A DNA stretch of 64,000 nt from CAZICM01 sp964537685 (GTDB taxonomy: Bacteria; Myxococcota_A; Polyangia; Polyangiales; Polyangiaceae): contig CAZICM010000005.1 of assembly GCA_964537685.1 (NCBI GenBank), positions 62,001 through 126,000 on the forward strand. Reading direction: 5' to 3'. A program made the translations under genes and the position numbers. Below are positions 39,201 to 48,078 of this stretch, one piece after another (positions within the stretch are counted from its first letter, which is position 1; each line of letters starts with the position of its first letter). A model generated the notes under the pieces. That model had not been told where the DNA came from and did no database searches. It worked only from the letters and a program-made list of their open reading frames with translations.

Positions 39201-40586
39201 CACAGTCTGCGTCTAAATCTGCTTTTACTTTCTCCCATGCTTCAGGCAACAACACCGGCTCGGCGCCGGCCTGCAACGCCATCGCATGGGCCCATCGTGC
39301 ACATTGATACGGCCTCGTCCCAAATGCCCGAACTGCGTGGACACCAATATGTGAGTTCGCTTGCTTCGTCTGGGATTGCCCTGCGCGTTGGGGTATACCA
39401 ATTTGCTGTGTGGTTGCCGCGTGCACATACAAATACTCGGCAAATGGATAGCGGGGCACCTTAGAATCGGCCATATCATCCATAACCGCCGCGTGAAATC
39501 GGTCAACGGCATTGCCAAGCGCTTCTATTGTATTGATGGGTTGCTGTTCCCACCCACGCACAAAGCGGTGGTAGCGTTCAAGTCCCACCAAGAGATCGCT
39601 TTCCCGCTTGAAATCACCCAGACCTGTGATGGCTTCATATACATTCTGAAAATACATTCGCCATTTTGTATTCCAGAAGCGTTCGGTTAGCTTAAACCTG
39701 AAAAGACTCGGCATCCACCAGGGGGGCATGTTTTTGAGATCTTCATTCACGCGCTCCAAGCGGTGTTTCAGGTGATGAATAACAATGCACGCTGCAATCG
39801 CATCTTCAGCCTCAGCCGGAGAGATCCTTTTTTTTCATTTTCACCACCTGAAAGGACCAATTCTTGCTCACAAGAAGGACTAATCCCCACGCGTACAGTT
39901 AGCACGACTTTGTCAGTCTGGCTATGCTTCATGATCTTCGTATGCACAGATATTCGCCTCCCGACCATGGGCGGAGGGCCCGCATCTGCTCGAATATGAA
40001 GCTTGGCGTTACCCCGCTCCTCCTCATCAAGCGAAGGCAACCACTCCATAAAGAAATGATCCACAGGCAATCCTCCAAGACCCCCCACTCCCCCCCGGGA
40101 ACTCTGCAATCGGATTACGCTGCGCATCTTGGAGGTTTCAGACGGTTGCTCGCTGTTGGGAACCTCGATCAACAAATGATCCATGGCCTGTGCCATTTGC
40201 TCGACGCGCGTAGCGGCAGCTTTCTGCAACCCTTCCAAGGCTGCATCCTGCTCCGCATCCCCTAAAATTCGCTCGATAGGCTGTATATAATAGGTCTGCT
40301 CATGCACATCCCCCGAGGTTCTAAACCGGATAAAGGCTATCGGGATTATCATCAGCGCGGCCACAAGCCAAACAAACCAGCGCCCCATTTGGCTCAGAAC
40401 AAATAGCCACATCGGCCACCACATCGACCTCCAGCGCGGCCTTTTGGCCGACCGATTGGGCGGTGGCTTGCTTTTATTGGCTTTTCGGTATGGCTCCCCT
40501 GCCCCAACCGGGATCTGCCTGGAGGGCATATTGGGGTCTTGTAACGGATCAGGTGTCGCTGTGTTTGACGGAGATTGAGCAGCCAT
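36214..40586 (-). CDS. Giant membrane-anchored protein, copy 2, interrupted by a -1 frameshift
   Basis: Two frames together encode a paralogue of the 1,422-aa protein. The first (40586 down to 39768, 272 aa) has two hydrophobic helices (MWLFVLSQMGRWFVWLVAAL) and GGLPVDHFFMEWLPSL. The second (to 36214, 1,181 aa from its first Met) continues the homology through the solenoid, a Ser/Ala/Thr-rich linker and a C-terminal TPR-like part. The junction is at a run of eight A on the coding strand (39828-39835). A -1 shift there joins ENEKK to RISPAEAEDAIAACIV, matching NIVAACIL of copy 1. It may be a sequencing error, a pseudogene lesion or programmed slippage. Confidence 0.82.
37514..37844. repeat. 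331-bp block identical to 32273-32603 (paralogue copy 2)
   Basis: The sequence is identical to the block at 32273-32603 in the other giant gene, inside paralogues that differ clearly elsewhere. It is direct in orientation. Confidence 0.9.
39828..39835 (-). other. A8 homopolymer, site of the -1 shift in giant gene 2
   Basis: The coding strand reads GAA AAA AAA GGA in the upstream frame. Slipping back one base gives AGG ATC and continues the homologous downstream frame. Tandem AAA-AAA codons are a usual substrate for -1 ribosomal slippage, and runs of A also promote polymerase slippage. Confidence 0.7.
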
Positions 40587-40699
40587 CGTTTCCTCGCGCT
40601 CCGTACGTTTTGCAACACGCGGACCAGCGCGAGGCTACTGTTCAATCCTGTCCGCTCACTCCGCAAATCAATGGGATCCGGGAAACCATGCGGCGGCAA

Positions 40700-40993
40700 A
40701 GCGTTAGGGTTCTGCCATTTCCTGCATGCAAATATCTTCGTGCAACATCTTGCAAGCATTGCCCGTGGGGAATTCAAAAAAGCTCAACAACATGGGCGCG
40801 GTATTCGCCGGTGGCCTTTTTCAATCAGCCAGGTTTTGCCGGTTTGGCGAGGACCCCACATGGTAAAATAATGACCGCCGCCTTCCTCGGGGGAGCCTAT
40901 AAGCTGGTCAATACAGCGTTCGATCAATTCGCGGCGCTCAACAAAAAAGTGGGCTTGCGATTGAACAGGGCCGTAGGAATGGAATCGGCGCAT
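40700..40993 (-). pseudogene. Remnant of an AAA-type ATPase gene
   Basis: From ATG 40993 the frame encodes VERRELIERCIDQLIG and then the P-loop HYFTMWGPRQTGKTWLIEK, typical of the N-terminus of AAA_14/Archaeal-ATPase-like proteins that are abundant in myxobacteria. The frame breaks at a short A run after IEK. The next frame continues as KATGEYRAHVVELF and hits a TGA. Only about the first 100 residues of a protein normally 4-5 times longer remain, so it is truncated and frameshifted. It lies between the giant operon and the SpoIIAA-like gene. Confidence 0.7.
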
Positions 40994-41155
40994 AAGGTCT
41001 TTGTATTGGATGCTTTGTCGGATGGCAAGGGAAATCCTTCAGTTGCCAGGCGTGGATCTGTAATTCTATCGATAAAACCCCATTCCCAGCGAGCTCATTT
41101 TTATATAGCCTACACGCACACGTCCCGGAAATGTCCACGGAAGATGGGGAAGATC

Positions 41156-41566
41156 ATGGCTGAAACCGTTCATGTTGGAACCCATCGCGCTTGGATCGAA
41201 GGTGACGTAATGCGCGTCACCCATGCAGGGCCGATAAGCCTGGCCGAAATGCAAGAGCTCCACCGCTTCTTGGAGCGCTGGTATGAAGAACGGGGCGTGC
41301 GCTATTTGATGATGGATATTCGGGCAATGCCCCCTCCCGAGCCCGAGGTTCGAAAGTGGATGGCTCAGCCCAAGAAATCGGCGCCGGTCCGGGCGGTGAT
41401 TGCGGTGGGAGCCAGTCCCGCCGTTCGGGTGATTTCCACCTTGATGAGAAAGGCAATGGAACTGTTGGGGAACCGGTCGGAAACGCCTTTTTTGATGATG
41501 AAGTCCGAAGAGGAAGCCTTTGCGTGGATTGAGAACGATCGGGGGGTTCAGCTCTCTTCGTCTTAA
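41156..41566 (+). CDS. SpoIIAA-like (STAS-fold) protein
   Basis: This 136-aa cytosolic protein has the pattern of the SpoIIAA-like/STAS-SEC14 family: IEGDVMRVTHAGPISLAEM, YLMMDIRAM, an internal AVGASPAVRVIS, and the C-terminal KSEEEAFAWIEND. The role is unknown, and some family members bind ligands or partner proteins. The frame is open upstream to 40463, but only the part from ATG 41156 resembles the paralogue at 49433-49840. Confidence 0.8.
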   Translation: MAETVHVGTHRAWIEGDVMRVTHAGPISLAEMQELHRFLERWYEERGVRYLMMDIRAMPPPEPEVRKWMAQPKKSAPVRAVIAVGASPAVRVISTLMRKAMELLGNRSETPFLMMKSEEEAFAWIENDRGVQLSSS

Positions 41567-41984
41567 ACCCTGCGCACCTCAGTTCAAACGCTCCTACCGG
41601 CGCATCAAATTCAAATGTGCGCGCCCCTGTACCTTAACTTGGCGCACCTGAGTCACTCATGGGCGACTTAGAACGCTCAACTCAACGTCCCTGTAGCTTA
41701 ACTTGGCGCGCCTGAGTCACCCAGGGCTGCCCCTGTAGTTTAACTTGGCGCACCTGAGTCACCCATGGGCGACTTAGAACGCTCAAATCCCCGCCCTGTA
41801 GCTCAAACGGCTGCCCCTGTAACCCAACTTGGCGCCCCTGAGTCACCCATCCCCGCCCCTGACCCACCGTCCCGCAAAATGGACAAGAGCCCCGCGCAAA
41901 CTGGATAGCCATATACAACCCCCGACGCTATCCAAAGGGCCTTCTCGCGCTTGCCCACACGTTTTTCCGGGCCGGAGGCTGCCT
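41567..41984. repeat. Intergenic cluster of direct repeats (41625-41850)
   Basis: A 56-bp unit beginning CCCTGTAGCTTAACTTGGCG and ending ACTTAGAACGCTCAA is present at 41625-41680 and 41731-41786. Its first 36 bp recur at 41689-41724 and 41815-41850, and a short degenerate copy lies at 41794. The units contain CACCTGAGTCACCCATGGG. The flanks (41567-41624 and 41851-41984) hold related fragments such as AGTTCAAACGCTC, a GGAGG for the next gene, and nothing else I can name. Confidence 0.85.
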
Positions 41985-44786
41985 ATGTCTATTTCTACTT
42001 CCATTTTTCGTCCTGTCCACCTGGCTTGTCTCTTATCGCTAGTCGCATGCGCCACTTCGTGCGCTTCGAACGACGCTCTGTCCGAAGCGTCCTGCGGCGA
42101 ACCCTGCGTGGCCACAGATAAGCAAAACCCATCAGGCGATATCTCAGAGCCAGAGCCCGCTGAAGAGCATTCCGCCGCGCATCCCTATGACTGCGTGGAC
42201 CATATGGTCAATGCCGACCCCACCGGCCTGGCTCCCCTCCCCGATCCAACAGCGGCCATCAGCGCCCCAACCGATGCCGATTATCTCGCGCTTACCGCAG
42301 GCGTCACCAGCGTCGATGGAGGCACCGGAACCGTCTCACCCCTTGTTTTGTACGGCGCAAATGCCTTCCCCGTCGTCATCGATGAAGGCAACCGGGTTCT
42401 CGGCGCCGCATCCCGATCGGGCCTTGGCAAGGTCCTCGTGTATGGCCATGAATATTATTTGACCACCACGATTAAAACCGGCGATGCCACGAAGATTTTG
42501 TTCAATGCCATCGCTTGGATGAGCAACAAAGCCGCTCCCGTTATCGGTGTCCATTCTAGTCTTTCAACGCTCTTTAACACATTGAAAACGGCAGGATATA
42601 ACGCCCAATATACCACGCCCGCCCAGCTCGGCTCGGTGAATGTGTATATTGGGACGGCCTATACGGCGTATACCGAAGCGGAATATCAAAGTTTCCGTAC
42701 CTTTATCTCCAATGGCGGTGGCTTGATTATCGGTGGACAAGGATGGTCCTTCGGCGGGGATGTGATCGACTTTCCCGGCAATAAAATCCTGTCGGGCTCG
42801 GGCATCCTGATCACAAAGGCTTATGATACCACAGGGGGTTTGGATACCATCTCCGCAACGCCTCCCTCGCCTTTGCTTGGTGCGTCGTTTGCGCTGGCCA
42901 GGGTGACAGATATTGCAACCGGCGCTTCCAATCTTTCCGCCGCAGATCAATCCCTTGCCGCCGCCACCGTCGAGAGGGCAGCGAGTATTCTGCCCATTTC
43001 CGTCAAAGAGTTCTATGACCAAAGCGCTACCCTTCTCGCATCCCAAAACGCCACCATCAACGCCGCGACGCCTCTTTCCCCCGCCAACAATATCCCCGGC
43101 AGGGTCGCTACCCGTATCCGGCATCGCTTTACCCAAGAATTGCCCGCCAACGAGATTACGGCCGATATCAATGCCGCAGACTTTCCCGGCGCTATCCCCC
43201 AAGGAACCCCCCGGGAAAACCTCACGGTGCAAATCGACGCCAACTATGCGGGACGCGATACCCGCTATGCTTATTCAGGAGCTGCAAATCCCGTATGGCG
43301 AAGCACCGGCGCCTATGCGGCACCTGGAGAACTCGTCAGCGTAACGGTCCCGGCCTCCTTGGTCAACAGCGGCGTTGCCGTTCAAATCGGCGCCCATACC
43401 GATCTGTTGTGGAACAAGACCTCCTGGGTGCGCTTTCCGGCCATTGTTCGCTCCTATCCTATTAAGTCCACGCAATTTGATGTGGCCAGCGCCTTTGGAG
43501 GGCTTATTTATATTACGGTTCCAGGAGGCAAAGCCCTGGGGCAAGTCTCCGTTACGCTCAACAATGTCGTGCGGGCGCCACTCTATGTTCACAATCAAAC
43601 CACGCCCGCCGAGTGGCTAACCATCCGCGACTATCCCGCGCCCTGGGCCGAGGTCGGTTCGGATAAGATGATTGTGATGGTGCCCTCCTCGCATGTTCGC
43701 ACCTTAAACGATCCGGTGCAGTTGATGAACCGCTGGGATACCATTATGGATGCGGTAGCGGATCTCGCGGCCATTCCATATACCCGCGTCAGGCCCGAAC
43801 GCTACCTGGCGGATCGCGATATCAGCAATGGCTATATGCATTCTGGATATCCGATTATGGGTCCCCTCGGCGAGGCGGCAAACTTGGTTGGCTATAACAA
43901 TCTCGCCATCAACTGGGGTTTCTGGCATGAAGTCGGGCATAACCATCAATGGCAGCCCTGGGTCATGCAGGGAACGACCGAAAGCAGCGTGAATTGGTGG
44001 TCAACCTATATATCCGAAACGGTATTCAATTTACCGCGCGCCAAAGGTCATAGCTCCATCTTGCCCGAAAACCGCTTGCTGCGGGTTCAGGGTTATGTGG
44101 CCGGCGGCAAAAAATATGCGACCTGGGGCAGCGATGCCTGGCTCCCACTGGAGATGTATTTGCAGCTTCAAGAGTGGTTTGGATGGCAGCCTTTTAAGGA
44201 TGTCAACGCGGAATTCCTCGCCATTCCCGCCGCTTCCTCGCCTTCCAACGATCAAGCCAGGGTCGATCAATGGGTGCTGCGCTTCTCTCAAAAGGTCGGC
44301 AAGAATCTAGGACCCTTCTTTACACAGGGTTGGGGGCTGCCTGTCTCCCAAGCGATTCTGGATCAGCTTGCTCTTCTTGCCCCATGGCCCGCCGGCTCGG
44401 CAGTGCCTGGAATCGAGGCGGAACCCAACGATGCCTGCGCTCAAGCCCTTCCCATTCGCGCGCCCTTTTTGACAGGTACATCGACCCTGCCCAACAAGCT
44501 CGATGTGGATTGGTTTGTGCTGCCTGTATCCGCCAACGATGTGGGCAAGTCCGTGCGGGCTACAACATCCGCCGGCAGTTCCAACACGGATACGGTGGTT
44601 GAAGTCTTTGAAGGAAGCTGTGGATCGCTGAATTCCCTCGGCGGCCCCAGCTCCAATACAACGGTTCATGAAAACTGGCTAAGCACGCCTATCACCCAGG
44701 CGGGTTCGGTCTTTGTAAAAGTCTCGTATTCTCAAGCGGCCGTTTACGCGGGCGACAAATACCGGCTGACCGTAACGTTTGAGTAA
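41985..44786 (+). CDS. M60-like secreted metallopeptidase with a C-terminal PPC domain
   Basis: This 933-aa exported lipoprotein (lipobox SLVAC) has three regions. About residues 90-330 are an N-terminal IMPa/TCAF-like domain (VLVYGHEYYL, then SNGGGLIIGGQGWSFGG). The M60 gluzincin domain has HEVGHNHQ at 648-655 and a third ligand Glu666 in QGTTES. The C-terminal pre-peptidase domain starts EAEPNDACAQA at about 805. M60 enzymes cleave mucin-type glycoproteins, so a host- or prey-glycoprotein substrate is plausible. GGAGG lies 6 bp before the ATG. It is in tandem with the next gene (34 bp). Confidence 0.88.
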   Translation: MSISTSIFRPVHLACLLSLVACATSCASNDALSEASCGEPCVATDKQNPSGDISEPEPAEEHSAAHPYDCVDHMVNADPTGLAPLPDPTAAISAPTDADYLALTAGVTSVDGGTGTVSPLVLYGANAFPVVIDEGNRVLGAASRSGLGKVLVYGHEYYLTTTIKTGDATKILFNAIAWMSNKAAPVIGVHSSLSTLFNTLKTAGYNAQYTTPAQLGSVNVYIGTAYTAYTEAEYQSFRTFISNGGGLIIGGQGWSFGGDVIDFPGNKILSGSGILITKAYDTTGGLDTISATPPSPLLGASFALARVTDIATGASNLSAADQSLAAATVERAASILPISVKEFYDQSATLLASQNATINAATPLSPANNIPGRVATRIRHRFTQELPANEITADINAADFPGAIPQGTPRENLTVQIDANYAGRDTRYAYSGAANPVWRSTGAYAAPGELVSVTVPASLVNSGVAVQIGAHTDLLWNKTSWVRFPAIVRSYPIKSTQFDVASAFGGLIYITVPGGKALGQVSVTLNNVVRAPLYVHNQTTPAEWLTIRDYPAPWAEVGSDKMIVMVPSSHVRTLNDPVQLMNRWDTIMDAVADLAAIPYTRVRPERYLADRDISNGYMHSGYPIMGPLGEAANLVGYNNLAINWGFWHEVGHNHQWQPWVMQGTTESSVNWWSTYISETVFNLPRAKGHSSILPENRLLRVQGYVAGGKKYATWGSDAWLPLEMYLQLQEWFGWQPFKDVNAEFLAIPAASSPSNDQARVDQWVLRFSQKVGKNLGPFFTQGWGLPVSQAILDQLALLAPWPAGSAVPGIEAEPNDACAQALPIRAPFLTGTSTLPNKLDVDWFVLPVSANDVGKSVRATTSAGSSNTDTVVEVFEGSCGSLNSLGGPSSNTTVHENWLSTPITQAGSVFVKVSYSQAAVYAGDKYRLTVTFE

Positions 44787-44820
44787 TGAGTAAATGGCTT
44801 AGGAAAAAGGAGTTCTAACG

Positions 44821-46992
44821 ATGAGAAGAAACAATCAAACAGCATTGGCTCTACTTGCAACAAGCGCCTTCCTCGTTCTTGGATGCGGAGGCGGGGAAGC
44901 AGGACCTGCGGGAGCCAGAGGCGCGCAGGGCGAGCAAGGGACACAAGGCGAGCCCGGTATGCCGGGAACACCCGGTCTAAACGATCCCACGATCAATGCC
45001 GTCAATCCTCCCATTGGGTTTCTCAATCGCAATATTAGCGTGACCATTGGGGGAAATGACACGACATGGGGCGATGGAACAACCGTGGATTTTGGCGCGG
45101 GAATTCAAGCCACCGTGGTCAGCGCCAATCCAGGTCTTCTGCTGGTCGATCTCACCATCGATGAAGGCGCCGCCCTGGGTCCCCGGGATGTGATTGTCAG
45201 CGGAGGGGCGGACGGTGCCATGCTTACGCTGAAAGGCGTATTTCAGGTCGCAGCTCCGATTGAAGTCGGGGATATTCAAGGCACACTTGCTCAAGGCTCG
45301 ATCTTCGTCGCCCGGGCGAGACAAAAAGACATGAGCACGCCTTTCGATACCTCGGGAAGCGGAAAGAATGTCTCCATGACCTTGGGCCCCGGCCTTGAAG
45401 CATCCATCGATGAGGTGGAAACCTATACCATCGATTTCAATGGCCATGTGGATGTGGACACGCCACCAGGCGAATTTGATCTCCGGGTAGCGAGCGGACT
45501 TGCGAGCGAAAGCGTAAGCTCCATAGCCCCCAAAGCGGGCACGGTGGCCGCGCGCGCACCCAAGCCGCTTGTGGAAGGCGTACAAAGCCCCGATTCCGTG
45601 GCCACACCCTTTGAGTCTTACCTATACAGCTTTGCCCCCGGCCCTCATAAATTGGTCTCCATCGATGTGGGAGCGGCCGATTCGGGCACAAGCCCAAACT
45701 TCGCGCTGCTGCCTGAAAGCGGCAAATTCGCCGACCTGATCAGCTTTGGCCCCAGCGGCCGGCTTCTCACCACAAGCGATAAACCGGTGTATGTCATCTA
45801 TTGGGATAACTCCGGTGCATCGGGCTATCCCTTTGATATCTATGTGAACACCCAGGACTCCGGCGATTTAGAGCCCAATGATACCTGTGCCACGGCCCAG
45901 GCCCTTGGATCTCCGAGCAACGCGCTGGTCAATCTATCGCTGCGCGATCAAAGCGATGAAGATTGGTTTGTGCTGACCACAGTAGCCGCGGATATCGGCA
46001 AAATCGTTCATACCGTAACCAAGCCGGGCGATGAAAAAACCGATACCTACGTTGAAGTATTCAAAGGCACATGCGCCAATCTCGTCCCGATGGGAGCGCC
46101 CAGCGACGATAAAAACTACCACGAAGACCATAGCAGCGGATCCATCACCGCCGCGGGCAAGGTCTATATCAAGGTATCCAATTCGCCCACTTCATCCTTT
46201 AAGGGCTCCTTCTACGATCTCGATATCGAGATGCTCCGCTCCGAAGTCGAACCCAATAACCTCTGCAACCAGGCCAACGCGATCACCACATTGCCCGCGG
46301 ATCTAAAATTTGCCTCGCTTGGAGGCGACGCGGACGCCGATTGGTATGCGGTCACGGTATCGGCCGCCAATGTCGGTAAATTGCTCGATATCACCACATG
46401 GGCCGGCGATGAAAATACCGATACCTATATCGAGGTCTATAGCGGCAATTGCGCTTCACCCACGCTTATCGCAAAAAGCTCGGACAAGGACTACTTGGAT
46501 ACCCTTCAAGTCGGACCTATTGCCGCCGCGGGCACCTACTTTGTCCGTATCTCCAACTCACCGACCTATCCCTATAGCGGCTCCAAGTACAATGTAAGCT
46601 TTAGCGCCGTCATCCCGCCCGATATCGAACCGAACGATCTGTGCACCCAAGCCCAGCCTGGAGGCGCCTTGGGCAGCACGGTCGGCCCGCTTGAGCTATC
46701 CAGCCAAGCCGATGTGGACTGGCATATCTTTCCAGCCTCCGCCGCGGATGTTGGCAAATCGGTTCATGTCATCACCTCGCCCGGCGATTCCAACACAGAT
46801 ACGGTGGTCGAAGTGTTTGACGGCACTTGCGCTGCGCTCAATCCTCTGGGCGGAGCCAGCACCGATATCTTCTATCATGAAGACCATCTCAGCGCGCCCA
46901 TCACGCAGCCTGGATTTGTGTATGTAAAAATCTCGAACTCACCTGTCGCCTACGTGGACAGTGCCTACATGCTCACCGTCACCTATGAATAA
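44821..46992 (+). CDS. Lipoprotein with a collagen-like tract, IPT/TIG domain and three PPC domains
   Basis: This is a 723-aa predicted lipoprotein (LVLGC, Cys22). Residues 28-52 are collagen-like Gly-X-Y triplets with Pro in several X/Y positions. A domain with PTINAVNPPIGFLNRNISVTI resembles IPT/TIG (about 57-140). Three PPC (pre-peptidase C-terminal) domains follow, each opening EPNDxCxxA and containing DxDWF/Y (about 350-475, 477-600, 602-723). AAGGAG precedes the ATG, and the gene follows the M60 gene by 34 bp, so they are likely co-transcribed. PPC domains are shared by both proteins, which suggests a common surface or secretion route. Confidence 0.83.
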   Translation: MRRNNQTALALLATSAFLVLGCGGGEAGPAGARGAQGEQGTQGEPGMPGTPGLNDPTINAVNPPIGFLNRNISVTIGGNDTTWGDGTTVDFGAGIQATVVSANPGLLLVDLTIDEGAALGPRDVIVSGGADGAMLTLKGVFQVAAPIEVGDIQGTLAQGSIFVARARQKDMSTPFDTSGSGKNVSMTLGPGLEASIDEVETYTIDFNGHVDVDTPPGEFDLRVASGLASESVSSIAPKAGTVAARAPKPLVEGVQSPDSVATPFESYLYSFAPGPHKLVSIDVGAADSGTSPNFALLPESGKFADLISFGPSGRLLTTSDKPVYVIYWDNSGASGYPFDIYVNTQDSGDLEPNDTCATAQALGSPSNALVNLSLRDQSDEDWFVLTTVAADIGKIVHTVTKPGDEKTDTYVEVFKGTCANLVPMGAPSDDKNYHEDHSSGSITAAGKVYIKVSNSPTSSFKGSFYDLDIEMLRSEVEPNNLCNQANAITTLPADLKFASLGGDADADWYAVTVSAANVGKLLDITTWAGDENTDTYIEVYSGNCASPTLIAKSSDKDYLDTLQVGPIAAAGTYFVRISNSPTYPYSGSKYNVSFSAVIPPDIEPNDLCTQAQPGGALGSTVGPLELSSQADVDWHIFPASAADVGKSVHVITSPGDSNTDTVVEVFDGTCAALNPLGGASTDIFYHEDHLSAPITQPGFVYVKISNSPVAYVDSAYMLTVTYE

Positions 46993-47011
46993 GCCTCAAG
47001 CCTAACCTTCA

Positions 47012-48010
47012 CTAAACCCGGCCTCGGCTTATACGCCCTTCCCCCAAGGCCCTGCGCAGCGTATCCGAAGGACTCTCCCCGAAGCGCTTTAAATACTCGC
47101 GGCTAAAGCGCCCCAAATGCCTAAATCCACAATCGAGCGCGACATCGGTGACCGAAGTGCCTGGCACCGAAAGCACGAGCCGCTTTCTCGCCAGCTCAAG
47201 CCTGCGCTCCTTTAAAAAAGCCATCGGCGAAACACCTCGCATCGCCTTGAAACCGGCTTGAAGCGTCCTCACACTTACACCGACCTCCGCCGCCAGGTCG
47301 GCCATATTCATTGGCTCATTGGCATGGGCATCGAGATAGGCTTCGGCTCTTTTCACCGCATCGGCCGCGGGCGGTTTTGGTTCTGATTGAAGCAGCGCCT
47401 GATGGCTATGAGGCTGACCCAGCAAAAGACTTGTGAAAAAGGCATTTTCGAGGTTAGCCATCACCAGCCGCTTGGAGAGAAGAGACGGCGACTGATGGAC
47501 GGTCTTCATGATAAAGCTCAGAAGGCGGCGAATTTGCGCGCCATTGGGTGAAGAAGCATTGTAGGCGGCCTCAAATTCGAGAGGCTTGGGCGAATGCATA
47601 CCCGTGAGAGCCCGAAGCTCAGACGTCAGCCTTGAATAATCGACGGTGATCGTCAGCGGCCAAAAATCATCGGGCAACGAATACGATCCGGCGACGGAGG
47701 GCGACAGAAAGACGCCGGAGGAAGGGGCGACGGCAAACGCCTTTTTTCCGGTGCTCCACAAAGCATTTCCCTTCCTGGAAAGCAGAAGAAGCAAATCGTT
47801 TCCGCTCGGCGGCGATCGGATCAGCAAGGACGAATCGATATGACCGGCCGCAATTCGCATCGATCCAAGCGCCACGGCATTGGCGCTCCACGTTAAACGC
47901 TTACGGGGCACCTCGATATCGGCTGTCCTGTAGATTTTATTGAACGCAAGGACCGCGTCATCGATATTGTTTACGCGAACGAGGGGATAATCCGCAAAGG
48001 GAAGAAGCAT
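47012..48010 (-). CDS. AraC-family transcriptional regulator
   Basis: This is a 332-aa regulator. The C-terminal 100 residues hold two helix-turn-helix motifs: MNMADLAAEVGVSVRTLQAGF followed by SVTDVALDCGFRHLGRFSREYLKRFGESPSD. The N-terminal 220 residues are an AraC-binding-like sensor domain with no membrane segment. It is convergent with the M60/lipoprotein pair and may or may not control it. Confidence 0.93.
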   Translation of the reverse strand: MLLPFADYPLVRVNNIDDAVLAFNKIYRTADIEVPRKRLTWSANAVALGSMRIAAGHIDSSLLIRSPPSGNDLLLLLSRKGNALWSTGKKAFAVAPSSGVFLSPSVAGSYSLPDDFWPLTITVDYSRLTSELRALTGMHSPKPLEFEAAYNASSPNGAQIRRLLSFIMKTVHQSPSLLSKRLVMANLENAFFTSLLLGQPHSHQALLQSEPKPPAADAVKRAEAYLDAHANEPMNMADLAAEVGVSVRTLQAGFKAMRGVSPMAFLKERRLELARKRLVLSVPGTSVTDVALDCGFRHLGRFSREYLKRFGESPSDTLRRALGEGRISRGRV

Positions 48011-48078
48011 GCGGGCAGGGTAGCCGGGACTTTATTTTTTCACCAGCGATGGTTGTGTTGGGGATCATGCCCGCCTGG

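Noticed and set aside
33140..39690. Numerous plus-strand open frames opposite the giant genes (for example 34054-34629 and 37521-38009)
   Set aside because: They have no recognisable family, and the pairs at equal offsets simply mirror the paralogous minus-strand genes.
40463..41155. Upstream extension of the SpoIIAA-like gene
   Set aside because: The extension overlaps the opposite-strand ATPase remnant and the giant gene, and has no family resemblance.
41682..41918. Minus-strand 78-aa frame with repeated VTQxRQVKLQG
   Set aside because: The frame follows a direct DNA repeat with varying spacing. No start signal is present.
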